The notes under the pieces were generated by a model. It did no database searches. It was not told where the DNA came from and was given only the letters and a program-made list of their open reading frames with translations. The position numbers and the translations under genes are program-made. 64,000 nt of DNA, from positions 1 to 64,000 of the forward strand of contig CAKSSH010000002.1 in assembly GCA_934488695.1 (NCBI GenBank). The letters are read 5' to 3'. Positions 31,650 to 40,845 of the stretch are shown piece by piece. This stretch comes from an uncultured Oscillospiraceae bacterium. GTDB lineage: Bacteria; Bacillota; Clostridia; Oscillospirales; Ruminococcaceae. Within the stretch, counting starts at the first letter, position 1. Each line of letters opens with the position of its first letter.

Positions 31650-32174
31650 ATGGCTGAAGAGGCAAAATGGTACGTCGTTCACACCTATTCGGGCTATGAA
31701 AACAAGGTCATGTCGACATTGGAGCAGACGATTGAGTCGCGCCATTTGCAGGATCGGTTTTTTGAGGTCCGGATTCCGACCGAAACGGTGCTGGAGGTCG
31801 GAAAAGACGGCAAAGAGAAAGAAGTGGAGCGGAAGCTTTTTCCGGGCTACGTCTTTGTCAAAATGATTATGTCTGATGAGTCCTGGTACATCGTGCGCAA
31901 TACGCGCGGCGTTACCGGCTTTGTCGGTTCCGCGACCAAGCCGATCCCGCTGACCGAAGCGGAGGTCGCCAATTTGGGCGTGGAAAAAACCCAGGTCGAG
32001 GTCAATTACGCTGTCGGGGATACCGTTCAGATTGTTGGCGGAGCGCTGGAAGGCTTTACCGGAACGGTCGAGTCGATTGACGTAGAAAACAATGTTGTCA
32101 AGGTCATCGTTTCGATGTTTGGCAGGAGCACACCTGCCGAGGTGGAGCTGCGCCAGGCTGTCCTGGTAAACTAA
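31650..32174 (+). CDS. nusG: Transcription termination/antitermination factor NusG
   Basis: The 174-residue protein has the NGN domain (WYVVHTYSGYENKV, FPGYVFVKM, RNTRGVTGFVG) and a C-terminal KOW domain (VQIVGGALEGFTGTVESI). It binds RNA polymerase and, through KOW, Rho or ribosomal S10. GAAAGGAATGG precedes the ATG. It is 26 bases downstream of secE in the standard order. Confidence 0.97.
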   Translation: MAEEAKWYVVHTYSGYENKVMSTLEQTIESRHLQDRFFEVRIPTETVLEVGKDGKEKEVERKLFPGYVFVKMIMSDESWYIVRNTRGVTGFVGSATKPIPLTEAEVANLGVEKTQVEVNYAVGDTVQIVGGALEGFTGTVESIDVENNVVKVIVSMFGRSTPAEVELRQAVLVN

Positions 32175-32274
32175 GCGGAGCTTTTCCGCTGACGCGCCCG
32201 TTTCGGGCGGCGTGTGGGAGGGGCAGAAATTTTTTATCAGCTGCTCCGATTGACCACTTTTGGAGGTGTAGAAA

Positions 32275-32700
32275 ATGGCACAGAAGGTTGTGGGGCTGAT
32301 TAAGCTCCAGATTCCCGCCGGTAAAGCCACGCCGGCACCGCCTGTCGGACCGGCTCTCGGTCAGCACGGCGTCAACATCATGGCATTTACTAAGGATTTT
32401 AATGAGCGCACCAAGAACGACGCGGGTCTGATTATCCCCGTTGTCATTACGGTATACGCTGACCGTTCCTTCTCTTTTGTTACCAAGACTCCGCCGGCAG
32501 CTGTTCTGATTAAGAAGGCCTGCGGGATTGAGACTGCGTCGGGCAGGCCCAACAGCAACAAGGTAGCAAAAATCACCAAGGAGCAGGTCAGAAAGATCGC
32601 GGAACAGAAGATGCCGGATCTCAATGCGGCTAATGTCGAATCGGCAATGAGCATGATTGCCGGTACGGCGCGCAGCATGGGGATCGAGGTCGTCGACTGA
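32275..32700 (+). CDS. rplK: Ribosomal protein L11
   Basis: The 141-residue protein has the Pro-rich N-terminal loop ([19 protein letters not shown]) and the C-terminal 23S-binding domain with [13 protein letters not shown]. It forms the GTPase-associated centre with the L10-L12 stalk. A 100-base leader separates it from nusG; it contains a TTTTTATCAGC stretch but no clear terminator. Confidence 0.98.
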   Translation: MAQKVVGLIKLQIPAGKATPAPPVGPALGQHGVNIMAFTKDFNERTKNDAGLIIPVVITVYADRSFSFVTKTPPAAVLIKKACGIETASGRPNSNKVAKITKEQVRKIAEQKMPDLNAANVESAMSMIAGTARSMGIEVVD

Positions 32701-32760
32701 TGCTCCCGGGTGGGAGGAAAATTCCGTTAATTACCACTCAATTAGGGAGGAACTTTTGAG

Positions 32761-33456
32761 ATGAAACACGGTAAGAATTATCAAGACAGTCAAAAACTGC
32801 TGGACCGTTCCAAGCTGTATGACAGTGCAGAGGCTCTGGCACTCTGTGTTCAGACTGCAAAGGCTAAGTTTGACGAAACGGTTGAGCTGCACATTCGTTT
32901 GGGCGTCGATTCGCGTCATGCCGATCAGCAGGTTCGCGGTGCCATCGTGCTGCCGAACGGAACCGGTAAATCGGTGAAGGTTTGCGTTTTCGCTAAGGGC
33001 GACAATGCCAAGGCGGCCGAAGAGGCCGGTGCTGAAATTGTCGGTGCCGAAGAGCTGGTTCAGAAGATTCAAAGCGAGAATTTCATGGACTTTGACGTGG
33101 TTATCGCCACCCCGGATATGATGGGCTTGGTCGGACGTCTCGGTAAGGTGCTGGGCCCCCGCGGCTTAATGCCGAACCCTAAGGCCGGCACGGTCACCAT
33201 GGATGTTGCCAGGGCTGTAAATGAAGCCAAGGCCGGTAAAATCGAGTATCGTTTGGATAAGACGAATATTATTCACTGCCCCATCGGAAAAGCTTCGTTC
33301 GGCGCTGAAAAGCTCGGCGAAAACTTTGAGGCGTTGATCGGCGCGGTCATTAAGGCACGTCCGGCTGCTACGAAGGGTCAGTACATCAAGTCCTGTGTCC
33401 TTTCTACAACGATGGGCCCCGGCATCCGGATTAACACCGCAAAATACGGCGCGTAA
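32761..33456 (+). CDS. rplA: Ribosomal protein L1
   Basis: The 231-residue protein starts at the ATG at 32761 behind AGGGAGGAAC. It carries the family features [28 protein letters not shown] (the signature) and TTMGPGIRI. It binds 23S rRNA at the L1 stalk and often represses its own operon. It ends this transcription unit; a strong terminator follows, which separates it from rplJ-rplL. Confidence 0.98.
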   Translation: MKHGKNYQDSQKLLDRSKLYDSAEALALCVQTAKAKFDETVELHIRLGVDSRHADQQVRGAIVLPNGTGKSVKVCVFAKGDNAKAAEEAGAEIVGAEELVQKIQSENFMDFDVVIATPDMMGLVGRLGKVLGPRGLMPNPKAGTVTMDVARAVNEAKAGKIEYRLDKTNIIHCPIGKASFGAEKLGENFEALIGAVIKARPAATKGQYIKSCVLSTTMGPGIRINTAKYGA

Positions 33457-33500
33457 ATTCGGATTTTACAAATTTTGTTTTCGGAAGAAATATTTTACAG

Positions 33501-33543
33501 CTTAAAGTATTTTGCCGTTCGGCAAAATACTTTAAGTTTTTTA
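33501..33543 (+). terminator. Intrinsic terminator after rplA
   Basis: CTTAAAGTATTTTGCC pairs with GGCAAAATACTTTAAG (16 bp) around a GTTC loop, followed by TTTTTT. Confidence 0.93.
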
Positions 33544-33602
33544 AGGGGCCGTTCGGCGGGACAAGGGTTTTTGATTCAAACGACAGGATACGGGTGGTTT
33601 TT

Positions 33603-34625
33603 ATGAAGAGGAAAAAATGGGCAGACATCGCAAAATCGTTTGCCATCATCGGGGTTCTTGTCGGACACACCCCGGGAATCCCCGGCTTTTTGGCTAGATT
33701 TATTTATAGCTTCCATATGCCGCTTTTCTTTATTTTGAGCGGATATTTTATGAAGGACACCGAGAACATAAAGAAATCGGTAAAAAAAGATGCTAAGGGG
33801 ATGCTGATACCCTATGCGGTTACCTGTGTCATAATCATTTTCTTGGCGGCTGTTTTGGCGTTTTTAAAGGATCAAGAGGTGCTGACGTCCGTAAAACAGT
33901 GGACGATTGCCGCTCTTTACGGCAGCGGCGGGCCGGTTGCCGTTCCGAAAATAAAATGGATAGGCGCTCTGTGGTTTTTGCTGGCACTTTTCTTTGCAAA
34001 GTTGATTATTTATCTGACCGAAGCGCTCGGCAAATATCAGTGGGCTGCCGTTTTTGCGATTGCTTACATAGGGTATGCAACGGCGCGCCTGTTTTGGCTG
34101 CCGATGAGCATCCAGGCGGGAATGACCGCTTCGATGTATGTTTATATCGGGAAAATCATCCATAAAAACGACCTGTTTACAAAATCGTTTTGCTCTGGGA
34201 AAACAGCGTTGTATATTTTTGCCCCGGCTCTTTGGGCGTTTTGTATCATGTTCTGCGGCAGGCTCTATATGGTTGAAAATTTTTACGGCAACGGATTGCT
34301 TGACATTTTCGGCAGCATAGCTGCTGCCTTTACGCTGGTTTGGCTTTCGATGCTGATTGAAAAATACATTCCGATTGTAAAAAATGTGCTGGCCTATATA
34401 GGGTCAATCACCCTGGTGATCCTCTGCGCTCATATAACGGAGCTTAATGTTTTCCCGTGGCCGGCTTTGTTTCGGATATTGAGAATTAAATGGACCTGGT
34501 GGATCGAGCTGTCGATTCGATTTGTGCTGGTCGCGCTTATGTGCGCGGTGCTCCGTGTTATTCCTGTTATAAACCGCGTGTATTTCCCGAAACGGAAAAA
34601 ACGTGCTGCCGCGGCCTGCGCGTAA
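33603..34625 (+). CDS. Membrane acyltransferase of the acyltransferase-3 (OafA/fucose-4-O-acetylase-like) family
   Basis: The 340-residue protein starts at the ATG at 33603 (GGGTGG upstream). About ten membrane helices are visible. The N-terminus has the family signature: WADIAKSFAIIGVLVGH with the catalytic-type His, and FSFHMPLFF-like YSFHMPLFFILSGY. Such proteins acetylate sugars of surface glycans or peptidoglycan from the cytoplasmic side. The gene sits between rplA and rplJ, which are normally adjacent. It uses more ATA, AAA and AAT codons than the ribosomal genes, which suggests insertion by transfer. A terminator lies before it and the L10 promoter after it, so it is insulated; no good promoter of its own was found. 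Confidence 0.87.
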   Translation: MKRKKWADIAKSFAIIGVLVGHTPGIPGFLARFIYSFHMPLFFILSGYFMKDTENIKKSVKKDAKGMLIPYAVTCVIIIFLAAVLAFLKDQEVLTSVKQWTIAALYGSGGPVAVPKIKWIGALWFLLALFFAKLIIYLTEALGKYQWAAVFAIAYIGYATARLFWLPMSIQAGMTASMYVYIGKIIHKNDLFTKSFCSGKTALYIFAPALWAFCIMFCGRLYMVENFYGNGLLDIFGSIAAAFTLVWLSMLIEKYIPIVKNVLAYIGSITLVILCAHITELNVFPWPALFRILRIKWTWWIELSIRFVLVALMCAVLRVIPVINRVYFPKRKKRAAAACA

Positions 34626-34664
34626 AAATAAATTGCGGGATTTGCAGGTTTTTTGAAAAAAGTC

Positions 34665-34693
34665 TTGACAAATCGAAAGACAGCGTGTAAAAT
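34665..34693 (+). promoter_or_regulatory. Promoter of rplJ-rplL
   Basis: TTGACA (34665-34670), 17 bases, TAAAAT (34688-34693). Confidence 0.85.
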
Positions 34694-34710
34694 AATAGTG
34701 TTGTCGATTC

Positions 34711-34834
34711 CAAAGACAGCAGGTGCAATTTTTTGCTGAAAGGGCAATGCCCGCCGGCCGAGGAAGAGATTCATCAAAAGTTTGTCGCTTGTGATGTTTC
34801 AAAGCTCTTCCTGCCATGCGGGAAGAGCTTTTTT
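34711..34834 (+). promoter_or_regulatory. Ribosomal protein L10 leader with attenuator
   Basis: The leader carries the L10-leader core AAGACAGCAGGTGC and the downstream GGCCGAGGAAGAG. It is followed by an intrinsic terminator (AAGCTCTTCC 34802-34811 with GGAAGAGCTT 34821-34830, then T-run). GAGGAAGAG (34760-34768) can pair with the CTCTTCC arm and prevent the terminator. Known L10 leaders bind the L10-L12 complex, which would favour termination when the proteins are in excess. Confidence 0.8.
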
Positions 34835-34859
34835 GACTTCGATGCAGGAGGTGAAACAA

Positions 34860-35363
34860 ATGCCCAGTGAAAAGGTATTGCAGGAAAAAAAGCAGCTGGT
34901 GGCTGAACTGATTGAAAAGATTAAATCGGCTCCGGCCGGCGTTTTGGTCAACTATATCGGTATCAACGTTGCGGATGACACTCGTCTGCGTCGGGAGCTG
35001 AGAGAGGCCGGCGTCGAATACACCGTTGTCAAGAACACCATGCTCCGTTTTGCTTTCAATGAGCTCGGTATGTCCGAGCTGGACGAGCAGCTGAACGGGA
35101 CGACCGCGATCGCGATCAGTCATGAAGATCCGATGGCGGCTGCGAGAATCGTTTGCAAATATGCCAAGGAGATCGAAGGAGACATCTATTCGGTGAAGGC
35201 CGGATTTATGGACGGAAAGGCGATTGACGCCGCAACCGTTACCGAGATTGCCAACATTCCTCCCAAGGAAGTGCTGGTTGCCAAAATGCTCGGAAGTCTC
35301 AATTCCCCGATCGTCGGCCTTGCAATGGTCCTCAATCAGATTGCGGAAAAGCAGTCTGCGTAA
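34860..35363 (+). CDS. rplJ: Ribosomal protein L10
   Basis: The 167-residue protein starts at the ATG at 34860 behind AGGAGGTG; an upstream in-frame extension runs through the attenuator and is not coding. It has the L10 features VLVNYIGINVADDTRLRRELREAGVEYTVVKNTM and a C-terminal helix that binds L7/L12 dimers. It is the base of the ribosomal stalk and the probable regulator of its own leader. Confidence 0.97.
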   Translation: MPSEKVLQEKKQLVAELIEKIKSAPAGVLVNYIGINVADDTRLRRELREAGVEYTVVKNTMLRFAFNELGMSELDEQLNGTTAIAISHEDPMAAARIVCKYAKEIEGDIYSVKAGFMDGKAIDAATVTEIANIPPKEVLVAKMLGSLNSPIVGLAMVLNQIAEKQSA

Positions 35364-35451
35364 TCGAAACGTACGGGTTTCAAAACTGCGCGTAGCGTAA
35401 TTTACTGAATTCGCATTGCGAAAAATACAAAAAAATTGGAGGAAAAATATC

Positions 35452-35826
35452 ATGGCATCTGAGAAGATCCTGGCGATGATCGAAGAGGTCAAAGCCCTTA
35501 CCGTTCTTGAGCTCAATGAGCTCGTTAAAGCCCTTGAAGAGGAGTTTGGCGTTTCCGCTGCTGCCGCTGTTGTTGCGGCTCCCGCTGCCGGCGGTGAAGC
35601 TGCGGCTGCCGAGAAGGATTCGTTTGACGTTGTTCTGGCTGAAATCGGCGAGAATAAGATGGCTGTTATTAAGGCTGTCAAGGAAATCACCGGTCTGGGC
35701 CTGAAGGAGTCCAAGGAGCTGGTTGAGGCTGCTCCGAAGGCTCTCAAAGAGGGCGCTGCCAAGGCAGAGGCTGAAGAGATTAAGACCAAGCTGGAAGAAG
35801 CCGGCGCAAAGGTCGAGCTCAAATAA
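35452..35826 (+). CDS. rplL: Ribosomal protein L7/L12
   Basis: The 124-residue protein starts at the ATG at 35452 behind TTGGAGGAAAA. It has an N-terminal dimerisation helix pair, an Ala-rich hinge ([19 protein letters not shown]) and the C-terminal factor-binding domain ([20 protein letters not shown]). Codon use is strongly biased, as expected for a multi-copy stalk protein. Its terminator follows directly; rpoB does not. Confidence 0.98.
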   Translation: MASEKILAMIEEVKALTVLELNELVKALEEEFGVSAAAAVVAAPAAGGEAAAAEKDSFDVVLAEIGENKMAVIKAVKEITGLGLKESKELVEAAPKALKEGAAKAEAEEIKTKLEEAGAKVELK

Positions 35827-35847
35827 GGTTTGCCATATCGGCAAAGC

Positions 35848-35878
35848 AAAGGGCGCGGAAGAATCCGCGCCCTTTTTT
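35848..35878 (+). terminator. Intrinsic terminator after rplL
   Basis: AAAGGGCGCGG and CCGCGCCC enclose AAGAAT, followed by TTTTTT. Confidence 0.92.
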
Positions 35879-35888
35879 ACGAGAAAAT

Positions 35889-35918
35889 GCGCAGCGGCAA
35901 AAGCTTTTGCCGCTGCGC
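35889..35918 (-). terminator. Perfect 30-bp palindrome ending the EEP gene
   Basis: GCGCAGCGGCAAAAG meets its exact complement, and ATTTTC follows on the minus strand, so it probably ends transcription of the gene at 35976-36761. Confidence 0.65.
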
Positions 35919-35975
35919 GTAACGTTTTTATTTGTTCGCGGCGCCCAAAATCATACCGCGGGAAAACAGCCGCAG

Positions 35976-36761
35976 CTACCGGACAGGGATATCCTTGAGC
36001 GCAAGGGTGGCCAATACCGGATAATGATCCGAAATAGGCTTTCCGTTTACCTGTTGACGAAGGATTTTATAGGAAGAAACGGAAAATTCCCTGCGGCCGG
36101 CCATGCAGTAGTCGATGGGGAGACCGTGGCAGGATTCATTGGAGTATTCTCCCTCAAAGCCGTGGAAGGTCGGCCCGCTGTCGCTGTCGGCAGCTGCCTT
36201 TTTGGCGTCTTCAAAATGCTGCGTGCAGAAAAGGTATGCATCGGAGCCTTCAACGGCATTGAAGTCGCCTGTCAGCAGGGTCGGCAGGTGTAAGCCCGCG
36301 GCGCGCTCCAGCACCATTTTCAGCATGGGAATCTGCGCCTGGTCGCAGAGTGCCAAGTGCAGGTTGAAAAAGGAGAGCTTTCGCTGCGTTTCGCGGTCAA
36401 GTAGCACCGCATAGGTGCAAATGCGCGGATATTGCTCGCCCCAGCCGGTCGAACCGAAAGCGCCACTCGGGGAAAGGGCAAAGGTCTCGGTGGAAAGGAG
36501 ATCAAAGCGGGCTTTTTTATAAAAAATCACGCAGTGCTCCGGGTCGGCAATGTTTTCTCGCTTTTCTCCGACGGCGCCGTATTCGGGCAGCGCATCGATC
36601 AAAAAGTTTTTCCAAGTCAGGGTGGTCTCCTGGGTGCCGATGAGATCGGGCATCCATTCGCGGTACAGCGCTTTTACGCGCGGCATGCGCTGCGCAATGG
36701 CATTATCGCCGTTTCCCCAGCAACAAAGATTGCTGCTCATCAGCGTAAAGCTTTTTTCCAT
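35976..36761 (-). CDS. Endonuclease/exonuclease/phosphatase (EEP) family hydrolase
   Basis: The 261-residue protein starts at the ATG at 36761 with GGAGGATA upstream. EEP motifs occur in order: SSNLCCWG (metal Asn), GTQETTL (metal Glu), FFNLHLAL, LLTGDFNAVEGSD (catalytic Asp/Asn) and SDHYPVLATL (final Asp-His). There is no signal peptide or DNA-binding extension. EEP proteins of this compact kind hydrolyse phosphodiesters in DNA, RNA, lipids or cyclic nucleotides; the substrate is not evident. It is the only minus-strand gene within the translation block, placed between rplL and the S10 operon. Confidence 0.87.
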   Translation of the reverse strand: MEKSFTLMSSNLCCWGNGDNAIAQRMPRVKALYREWMPDLIGTQETTLTWKNFLIDALPEYGAVGEKRENIADPEHCVIFYKKARFDLLSTETFALSPSGAFGSTGWGEQYPRICTYAVLLDRETQRKLSFFNLHLALCDQAQIPMLKMVLERAAGLHLPTLLTGDFNAVEGSDAYLFCTQHFEDAKKAAADSDSGPTFHGFEGEYSNESCHGLPIDYCMAGRREFSVSSYKILRQQVNGKPISDHYPVLATLALKDIPVR

Positions 36762-36932
36762 TCTGTTATCCTCCCGCTTGCCTTTTCTTTTATTTTAAAA
36801 AAACCCGATACGGAAATCAAGACAAATAATGCGCTTTTTCGGACAAAAAATGCACGAAAAACCGCTCACCCGGCGTTGTGCATATTTCACAAAAAATTGA
36901 AAAAAATTTTTCTACATTTTCTCAAAAAAAGC

Positions 36933-36961
36933 TTGCAATTTAAGGAACAATCCTATATAAT
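36933..36961 (+). promoter_or_regulatory. Promoter of the S10-spc-alpha array
   Basis: TTGCAA (36933-36938), 17 bases, TATAAT (36956-36961), preceded by A/T-rich DNA resembling an UP element. Confidence 0.8.
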
Positions 36962-37311
36962 AGATAGGCGAGACTGCACAAGATATGCGTTGAAGCGGGA
37001 GGTTGCTGCCGGTATGGCAGGGAATTTCCGCCGAGTATGTCCGATTTCAAACCGGGCGACATCAATACCGACACAGGTTCTGTGAATCAGCCGAGCGGCA
37101 TTATTATGCGAAAAATGCGCTCTTCGGCGGGTGTTTATGTGGTTCAGTCCGGAAAACTTGGGGTTGCAGGTTTTCCGGTTTTTCCTTGGGGTCATGTGAA
37201 ACGCACGGCGCCGTGGAAATGATAAACACGGGGTTTCCCGTGTTTTTGAATCATAGGAACGGGTTTTGGATTGATCAGCGTTGCCCTACAATGTTAAGGG
37301 AGGCGATTTCA
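36962..37311 (+). promoter_or_regulatory. Long rpsJ leader with two terminator-like hairpins
   Basis: The leader is about 350 bases long and holds no convincing gene. CCGGAAAAC (37149-37157) pairs with GTTTTCCGG (37170-37178), followed by TTTTT; AAACACGGG (37224-37232) pairs with CCCGTGTTT (37237-37245), followed by TTT. Two tandem terminators before rpsJ suggest attenuation. The sensing partner is unknown; L4 plays this role in enterobacteria with a different leader. Confidence 0.6.
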
Positions 37312-37623
37312 GTGGCAGTTACTCAGAAAATCAGAATCAGACTCAAGGGCTATGACCATCAGTTGGTGGATCAGTCGGCCGAGAAGATCGTTGAGACGGC
37401 GAGAAAGGCCGGCGCAAAGGTTTCCGGACCGATTCCTCTTCCGACCGAGAAAGAGGTCGTGACCATTCTTCGAGCGGTCCATAAGTATAAGGACAGCCGG
37501 GAACAGTTTGAGATGAGAACACACAAGAGACTGATTGACGTTGTCCGTCCGTCCAATGACGTGGTGGATGCGCTGACCAAGCTCCAGCTGCCTGCCGGTG
37601 TGGACATCGAGATCAAGTATTGA
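37312..37623 (+). CDS. rpsJ: Ribosomal protein S10
   Basis: The 103-residue protein starts at a GTG (37312) nine bases after AAGGGAGG. The whole length matches S10/NusE, including [17 protein letters not shown] and the RTHKRLIDV signature. It is part of the 30S head and a partner of NusG and NusB. It opens the long array that runs to rplQ. Confidence 0.97.
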   Translation: MAVTQKIRIRLKGYDHQLVDQSAEKIVETARKAGAKVSGPIPLPTEKEVVTILRAVHKYKDSREQFEMRTHKRLIDVVRPSNDVVDALTKLQLPAGVDIEIKY

Positions 37624-37688
37624 TTTCGATGAGCGGGTCATGTTGGCCTTTCGGGGTCAACCAATAACCAATTTGGAGGTAGAAAAAA

Positions 37689-38321
37689 ATGCAAAAAGCG
37701 ATTATCGGCAAAAAGGTCGGTATGACGCAGCTCTTCGATGAGAAGGGCAAGGTCGTTCCCGTGACCGTTGTGGAAGCGGGCCCCTGTGTTGTCGTCCTGA
37801 AAAAGACGATCGAAAACGACGGCTATGCGGCCGTGCAGTTCGGTTTTGGCGACATCCGGGACAAAAACGTCAACAAGCCGAGAAAAGGTCACTTTGCTAA
37901 GGCAAATGTTGCCAACAAGAGAACCTTGAGAGAGTTTCGTTTTGAGGATTGCGACAAGGTTTCGGTCGGGGATATCATCCGGGCAGATGCTTTTGTCGTT
38001 GGAGACAAGGTCGATGTTGTCGGCACCGGAAAAGGAAAAGGCTATGCCGGTGTTATTAAGAGACACGGCTTTGCACGTCTGAAGGAAACGCACGGTACCG
38101 GACCGGTTGCACGTCATGCCGGCTCCAACGGCGCCTGCTCCGATCCTTCGAGAGTGATGAAGGGCAAGAAGCTGCCGGGCCATATGGGCGCCGGGAGAGT
38201 GACGGTCCAGAATCTTGAAGTGGTTAAAATTGATGTAGAAAACAATCTGATTGCACTGAAGGGTGCCATTCCCGGTCCGAAGAACGGGATTGTCTGCATT
38301 TCCGACAGTGTTAAGGCGTAA
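37689..38321 (+). CDS. rplC: Ribosomal protein L3
   Basis: The 210-residue protein begins [20 protein letters not shown] and carries the L3 signature around [22 protein letters not shown] and the [11 protein letters not shown] segment. It is an early 23S-binding protein close to the peptidyl-transferase centre. TTGGAGGTAG precedes the ATG. Confidence 0.98.
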   Translation: MQKAIIGKKVGMTQLFDEKGKVVPVTVVEAGPCVVVLKKTIENDGYAAVQFGFGDIRDKNVNKPRKGHFAKANVANKRTLREFRFEDCDKVSVGDIIRADAFVVGDKVDVVGTGKGKGYAGVIKRHGFARLKETHGTGPVARHAGSNGACSDPSRVMKGKKLPGHMGAGRVTVQNLEVVKIDVENNLIALKGAIPGPKNGIVCISDSVKA

Positions 38322-38338
38322 GGAAGGGAGGAAGCACA

Positions 38339-38965
38339 ATGCCACAGGTTAAGGTTTTTGATATGTCCGGCAATGAGGTTTCCAAAATGAGACTGTCCAA
38401 GACGGTTTTCGGTATCGAGCCGAACAAGACCGTTATGCACGCCGCAGTCGTAAATTACCTCGCCAATCAGCGTCAGGGCACGCAGTCTACGTTGACCCGT
38501 ACCGAGGTCAGCGGCGGCGGCCGGAAGCCCTGGAGACAAAAGGGAACGGGCCACGCTCGTCAGGGCTCTATCCGCGCTCCTCAGTGGAGACACGGCGGTA
38601 TTGCTCTCGGCCCCAAGCCTCGCGATTACAGCTATTCCCTGAACAAAAAGGTCAAGAAGCTGGCACTGCTCTCGGCTCTGTCGAGCAAGGTGCTGGATAA
38701 GGATCTGATTGTGGTCGATAAGATTGCCTTTGAGGAAATCAAGACCAAGAAAATGGTCGAAATGCTCCGTGCGCTCGGCGCCGATAAAAAGGTTCTGATT
38801 GTTATGCCGGCTGTGGAGGAGAGCGTGATTAGAAGCGCTGCCAACCTTCCCGGTGTGACCACGGCGCTGTACAACACCATCAGCACTTATGACATTCTGA
38901 ATCACGACAAGCTGATTCTGGCGAAAGACGCTGTGCTGAAAATCGAGGAGGTGTATGATAAATGA
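38339..38965 (+). CDS. rplD: Ribosomal protein L4
   Basis: The 208-residue protein has the extended loop that lines the exit tunnel ([18 protein letters not shown]) and the globular domain of L4. GGGAGGAAG lies before the ATG. Its last codons overlap the rplW start. L4 is a candidate regulator of the rpsJ leader, although no known L4 binding structure is recognised. Confidence 0.98.
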   Translation: MPQVKVFDMSGNEVSKMRLSKTVFGIEPNKTVMHAAVVNYLANQRQGTQSTLTRTEVSGGGRKPWRQKGTGHARQGSIRAPQWRHGGIALGPKPRDYSYSLNKKVKKLALLSALSSKVLDKDLIVVDKIAFEEIKTKKMVEMLRALGADKKVLIVMPAVEESVIRSAANLPGVTTALYNTISTYDILNHDKLILAKDAVLKIEEVYDK

Positions 38966-39258
38966 AAACCGCTCGCGACATTATCTTGAAGCCGATCATC
39001 ACGGAAGAAAGCGTTTCGGGACTGGCTTCCAAAAAATACACCTTTGCCGTTGCTGTCGACGCGACCAAGATTGATATCAAAAGAGCCTGCGAAGAGATTT
39101 TTCCGGGCGTGACGGTCAAAAAGGTCTGCACCCAAAACTATAACGGCAAACTGAAAAGAATGGGCAGAAACGAGGGCTATCGTCCGGATTGGAAAAAAGC
39201 TATCGTAACGGTTACCGAGGACTCCAAGACGATTGAGTTCTTTGACAACCTTGCCTAA
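38962..39258 (+). CDS. rplW: Ribosomal protein L23
   Basis: The 98-residue protein overlaps rplD by four bases (ATGA). It matches L23 throughout ([37 protein letters not shown]). It surrounds the tunnel exit and is the docking site for trigger factor and SRP. Confidence 0.97.
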   Translation: MKTARDIILKPIITEESVSGLASKKYTFAVAVDATKIDIKRACEEIFPGVTVKKVCTQNYNGKLKRMGRNEGYRPDWKKAIVTVTEDSKTIEFFDNLA

Positions 39259-39335
39259 GCCGATACCGAAACAACAAGGCAGGTTATGGGTCCCGGCCAT
39301 CGGGACCCGCAAAGCCGAACAGGAGAGTGAAATCA

Positions 39336-40169
39336 ATGGCAATAAAGAGCTATAAGCCTACTTCGCCGTCGAGACGTTCCATGACAGTCTCCGACTTTTC
39401 CGAGCTGACGAAAAAGGCTCCCGAAAAGTCCTTGCTTTCAAAGAACGGCAAGACCAACGGCAGAAACAGCTACGGCAGAATTACCGTCCGTCATCGTGGC
39501 GGTGCGAATAAGAGAAAGTTCAGAATTATCGACTTCAAGAGAGACAAGGCCGGGATTCCCGCCACAGTGCTTTCGCTGGAGTATGATCCTAACCGCAGCG
39601 CGCACATTGCGCTGGTTTCCTATGCGGACGGAGAGAAGAGATACATTCTGGCTCCGGTCGGCCTGAAGGTCGGCGATACAGTGGTTTCGGGCGCTGATGC
39701 GGACATTAAGCCGGGCAACGCTCTGCCGCTTGCCAACATTCCGGTTGGTACTTTTATTCACAATATCGAGCTGTATCCCGGTAAGGGCGCGCAGCTTGCC
39801 AGATCGGCCGGCATTATGGCTCAGCTGATGGCGAAGGAGGGCGCATACGCGCTGATCCGGCTGCCCTCGGGCGAGCTGAGAAATGTGCCGGTAAACGGCA
39901 TGGCCACCATCGGTCAGGTCGGCAATATCGATCATGAGAACGTCAGCATCGGTAAGGCCGGCAGAAAGCGTCATATGGGTTGGCGTCCGACCGTCAGAGG
40001 CTCGGTCATGAACCCCTGCGACCACCCGCACGGCGGTGGTGAAGGCAAGTCGCCGGTCGGCAGACCGGGCCCTGTGACTCCTTGGGGCAAGCCCGCACTC
40101 GGTTATAAGACCCGCGCTAAGCACAAGAGCTCCGATAAGCTCATTGTCAAGCGCCGCAACGGCAAATAA
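39336..40169 (+). CDS. rplB: Ribosomal protein L2
   Basis: The 277-residue protein starts at the ATG at 39336 ([14 protein letters not shown] as in the family; GGAGAG upstream), not at the in-frame GTG nine bases before. It has [21 protein letters not shown] and the near-catalytic [16 protein letters not shown] loop. It is required for subunit association and peptidyl transfer. Confidence 0.98.
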   Translation: MAIKSYKPTSPSRRSMTVSDFSELTKKAPEKSLLSKNGKTNGRNSYGRITVRHRGGANKRKFRIIDFKRDKAGIPATVLSLEYDPNRSAHIALVSYADGEKRYILAPVGLKVGDTVVSGADADIKPGNALPLANIPVGTFIHNIELYPGKGAQLARSAGIMAQLMAKEGAYALIRLPSGELRNVPVNGMATIGQVGNIDHENVSIGKAGRKRHMGWRPTVRGSVMNPCDHPHGGGEGKSPVGRPGPVTPWGKPALGYKTRAKHKSSDKLIVKRRNGK

Positions 40170-40190
40170 GGCTGAAAGGAGGCAACTGAA

Positions 40191-40472
40191 TTGGGTAGAA
40201 GTATTAAAAAAGGCCCTTATGTACAAGAGGCCCTGTATAAGAGAATCACTGCAATGAACGACGCAGGAGAGAAGCGCGTCCTCAAGACCTGGGACAGAGC
40301 TTCCACCATTTTCCCCGAATTCGTCGGACATACCATTGCCGTCCACAACGGACGCAAGCATGTCCCTGTCTATATCACGGAGGACATGGTCGGCCATAAG
40401 CTGGGAGAGTTTGCCCCCACCAGAACCTTTAAAGGTCACTCGGGCAGCAAAACTTCCAACACCGGTAACTAA
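40191..40472 (+). CDS. rpsS: Ribosomal protein S19
   Basis: The 93-residue protein starts at a TTG (40191) behind GAAAGGAGG. The KGPYV start and the [19 protein letters not shown] segment match S19, a 30S head protein that forms an intersubunit bridge. Confidence 0.97.
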   Translation: MGRSIKKGPYVQEALYKRITAMNDAGEKRVLKTWDRASTIFPEFVGHTIAVHNGRKHVPVYITEDMVGHKLGEFAPTRTFKGHSGSKTSNTGN

Positions 40473-40498
40473 GAGAGGCCGAAAGGAGGAACGAAATC

Positions 40499-40834
40499 AT
40501 GGAAGCAAGAGCTTACCTCAGATATGCTCGCATTTCGCCGAGAAAGGTGCAGATCGTTTTGGATCTGATCCGCGGTCAGGACGTCAATAAGGCAATGGCC
40601 ATTCTGCGGCACACCCCGAAGGCGGCGTCGGAACTGCTGGAAAAACTTCTGAAATCGGCCATCGCAAACGCGGAAAACAATCACAACATGGATAAAACCA
40701 AGCTGTATGTTGCAGAGTGCTTCGTTTGCCCCGGTCCGACCATGAAGCGCATCAGACCCCGTGCACAGGGCAGAGCATTCAGAGTATTGAAAAGATCGTC
40801 ACACATTACCCTCGTTCTGAAGGAAAAGGAATAA
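40499..40834 (+). CDS. rplV: Ribosomal protein L22
   Basis: The 111-residue protein has the L22 fold ([20 protein letters not shown]) and the tunnel-lining hairpin ([16 protein letters not shown]), with the SSHITLVL end. GAAAGGAGG precedes the ATG. Confidence 0.97.
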   Translation: MEARAYLRYARISPRKVQIVLDLIRGQDVNKAMAILRHTPKAASELLEKLLKSAIANAENNHNMDKTKLYVAECFVCPGPTMKRIRPRAQGRAFRVLKRSSHITLVLKEKE

Positions 40835-40845
40835 GGAGGCAAACT

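Noticed and set aside
34404..35849. Minus-strand ORF of 481 codons opposite rplJ, rplL and part of the acyltransferase gene
   Set aside because: It crosses the L10 leader, a promoter and two genes on the other strand and has no recognisable domain, so it is a shadow.
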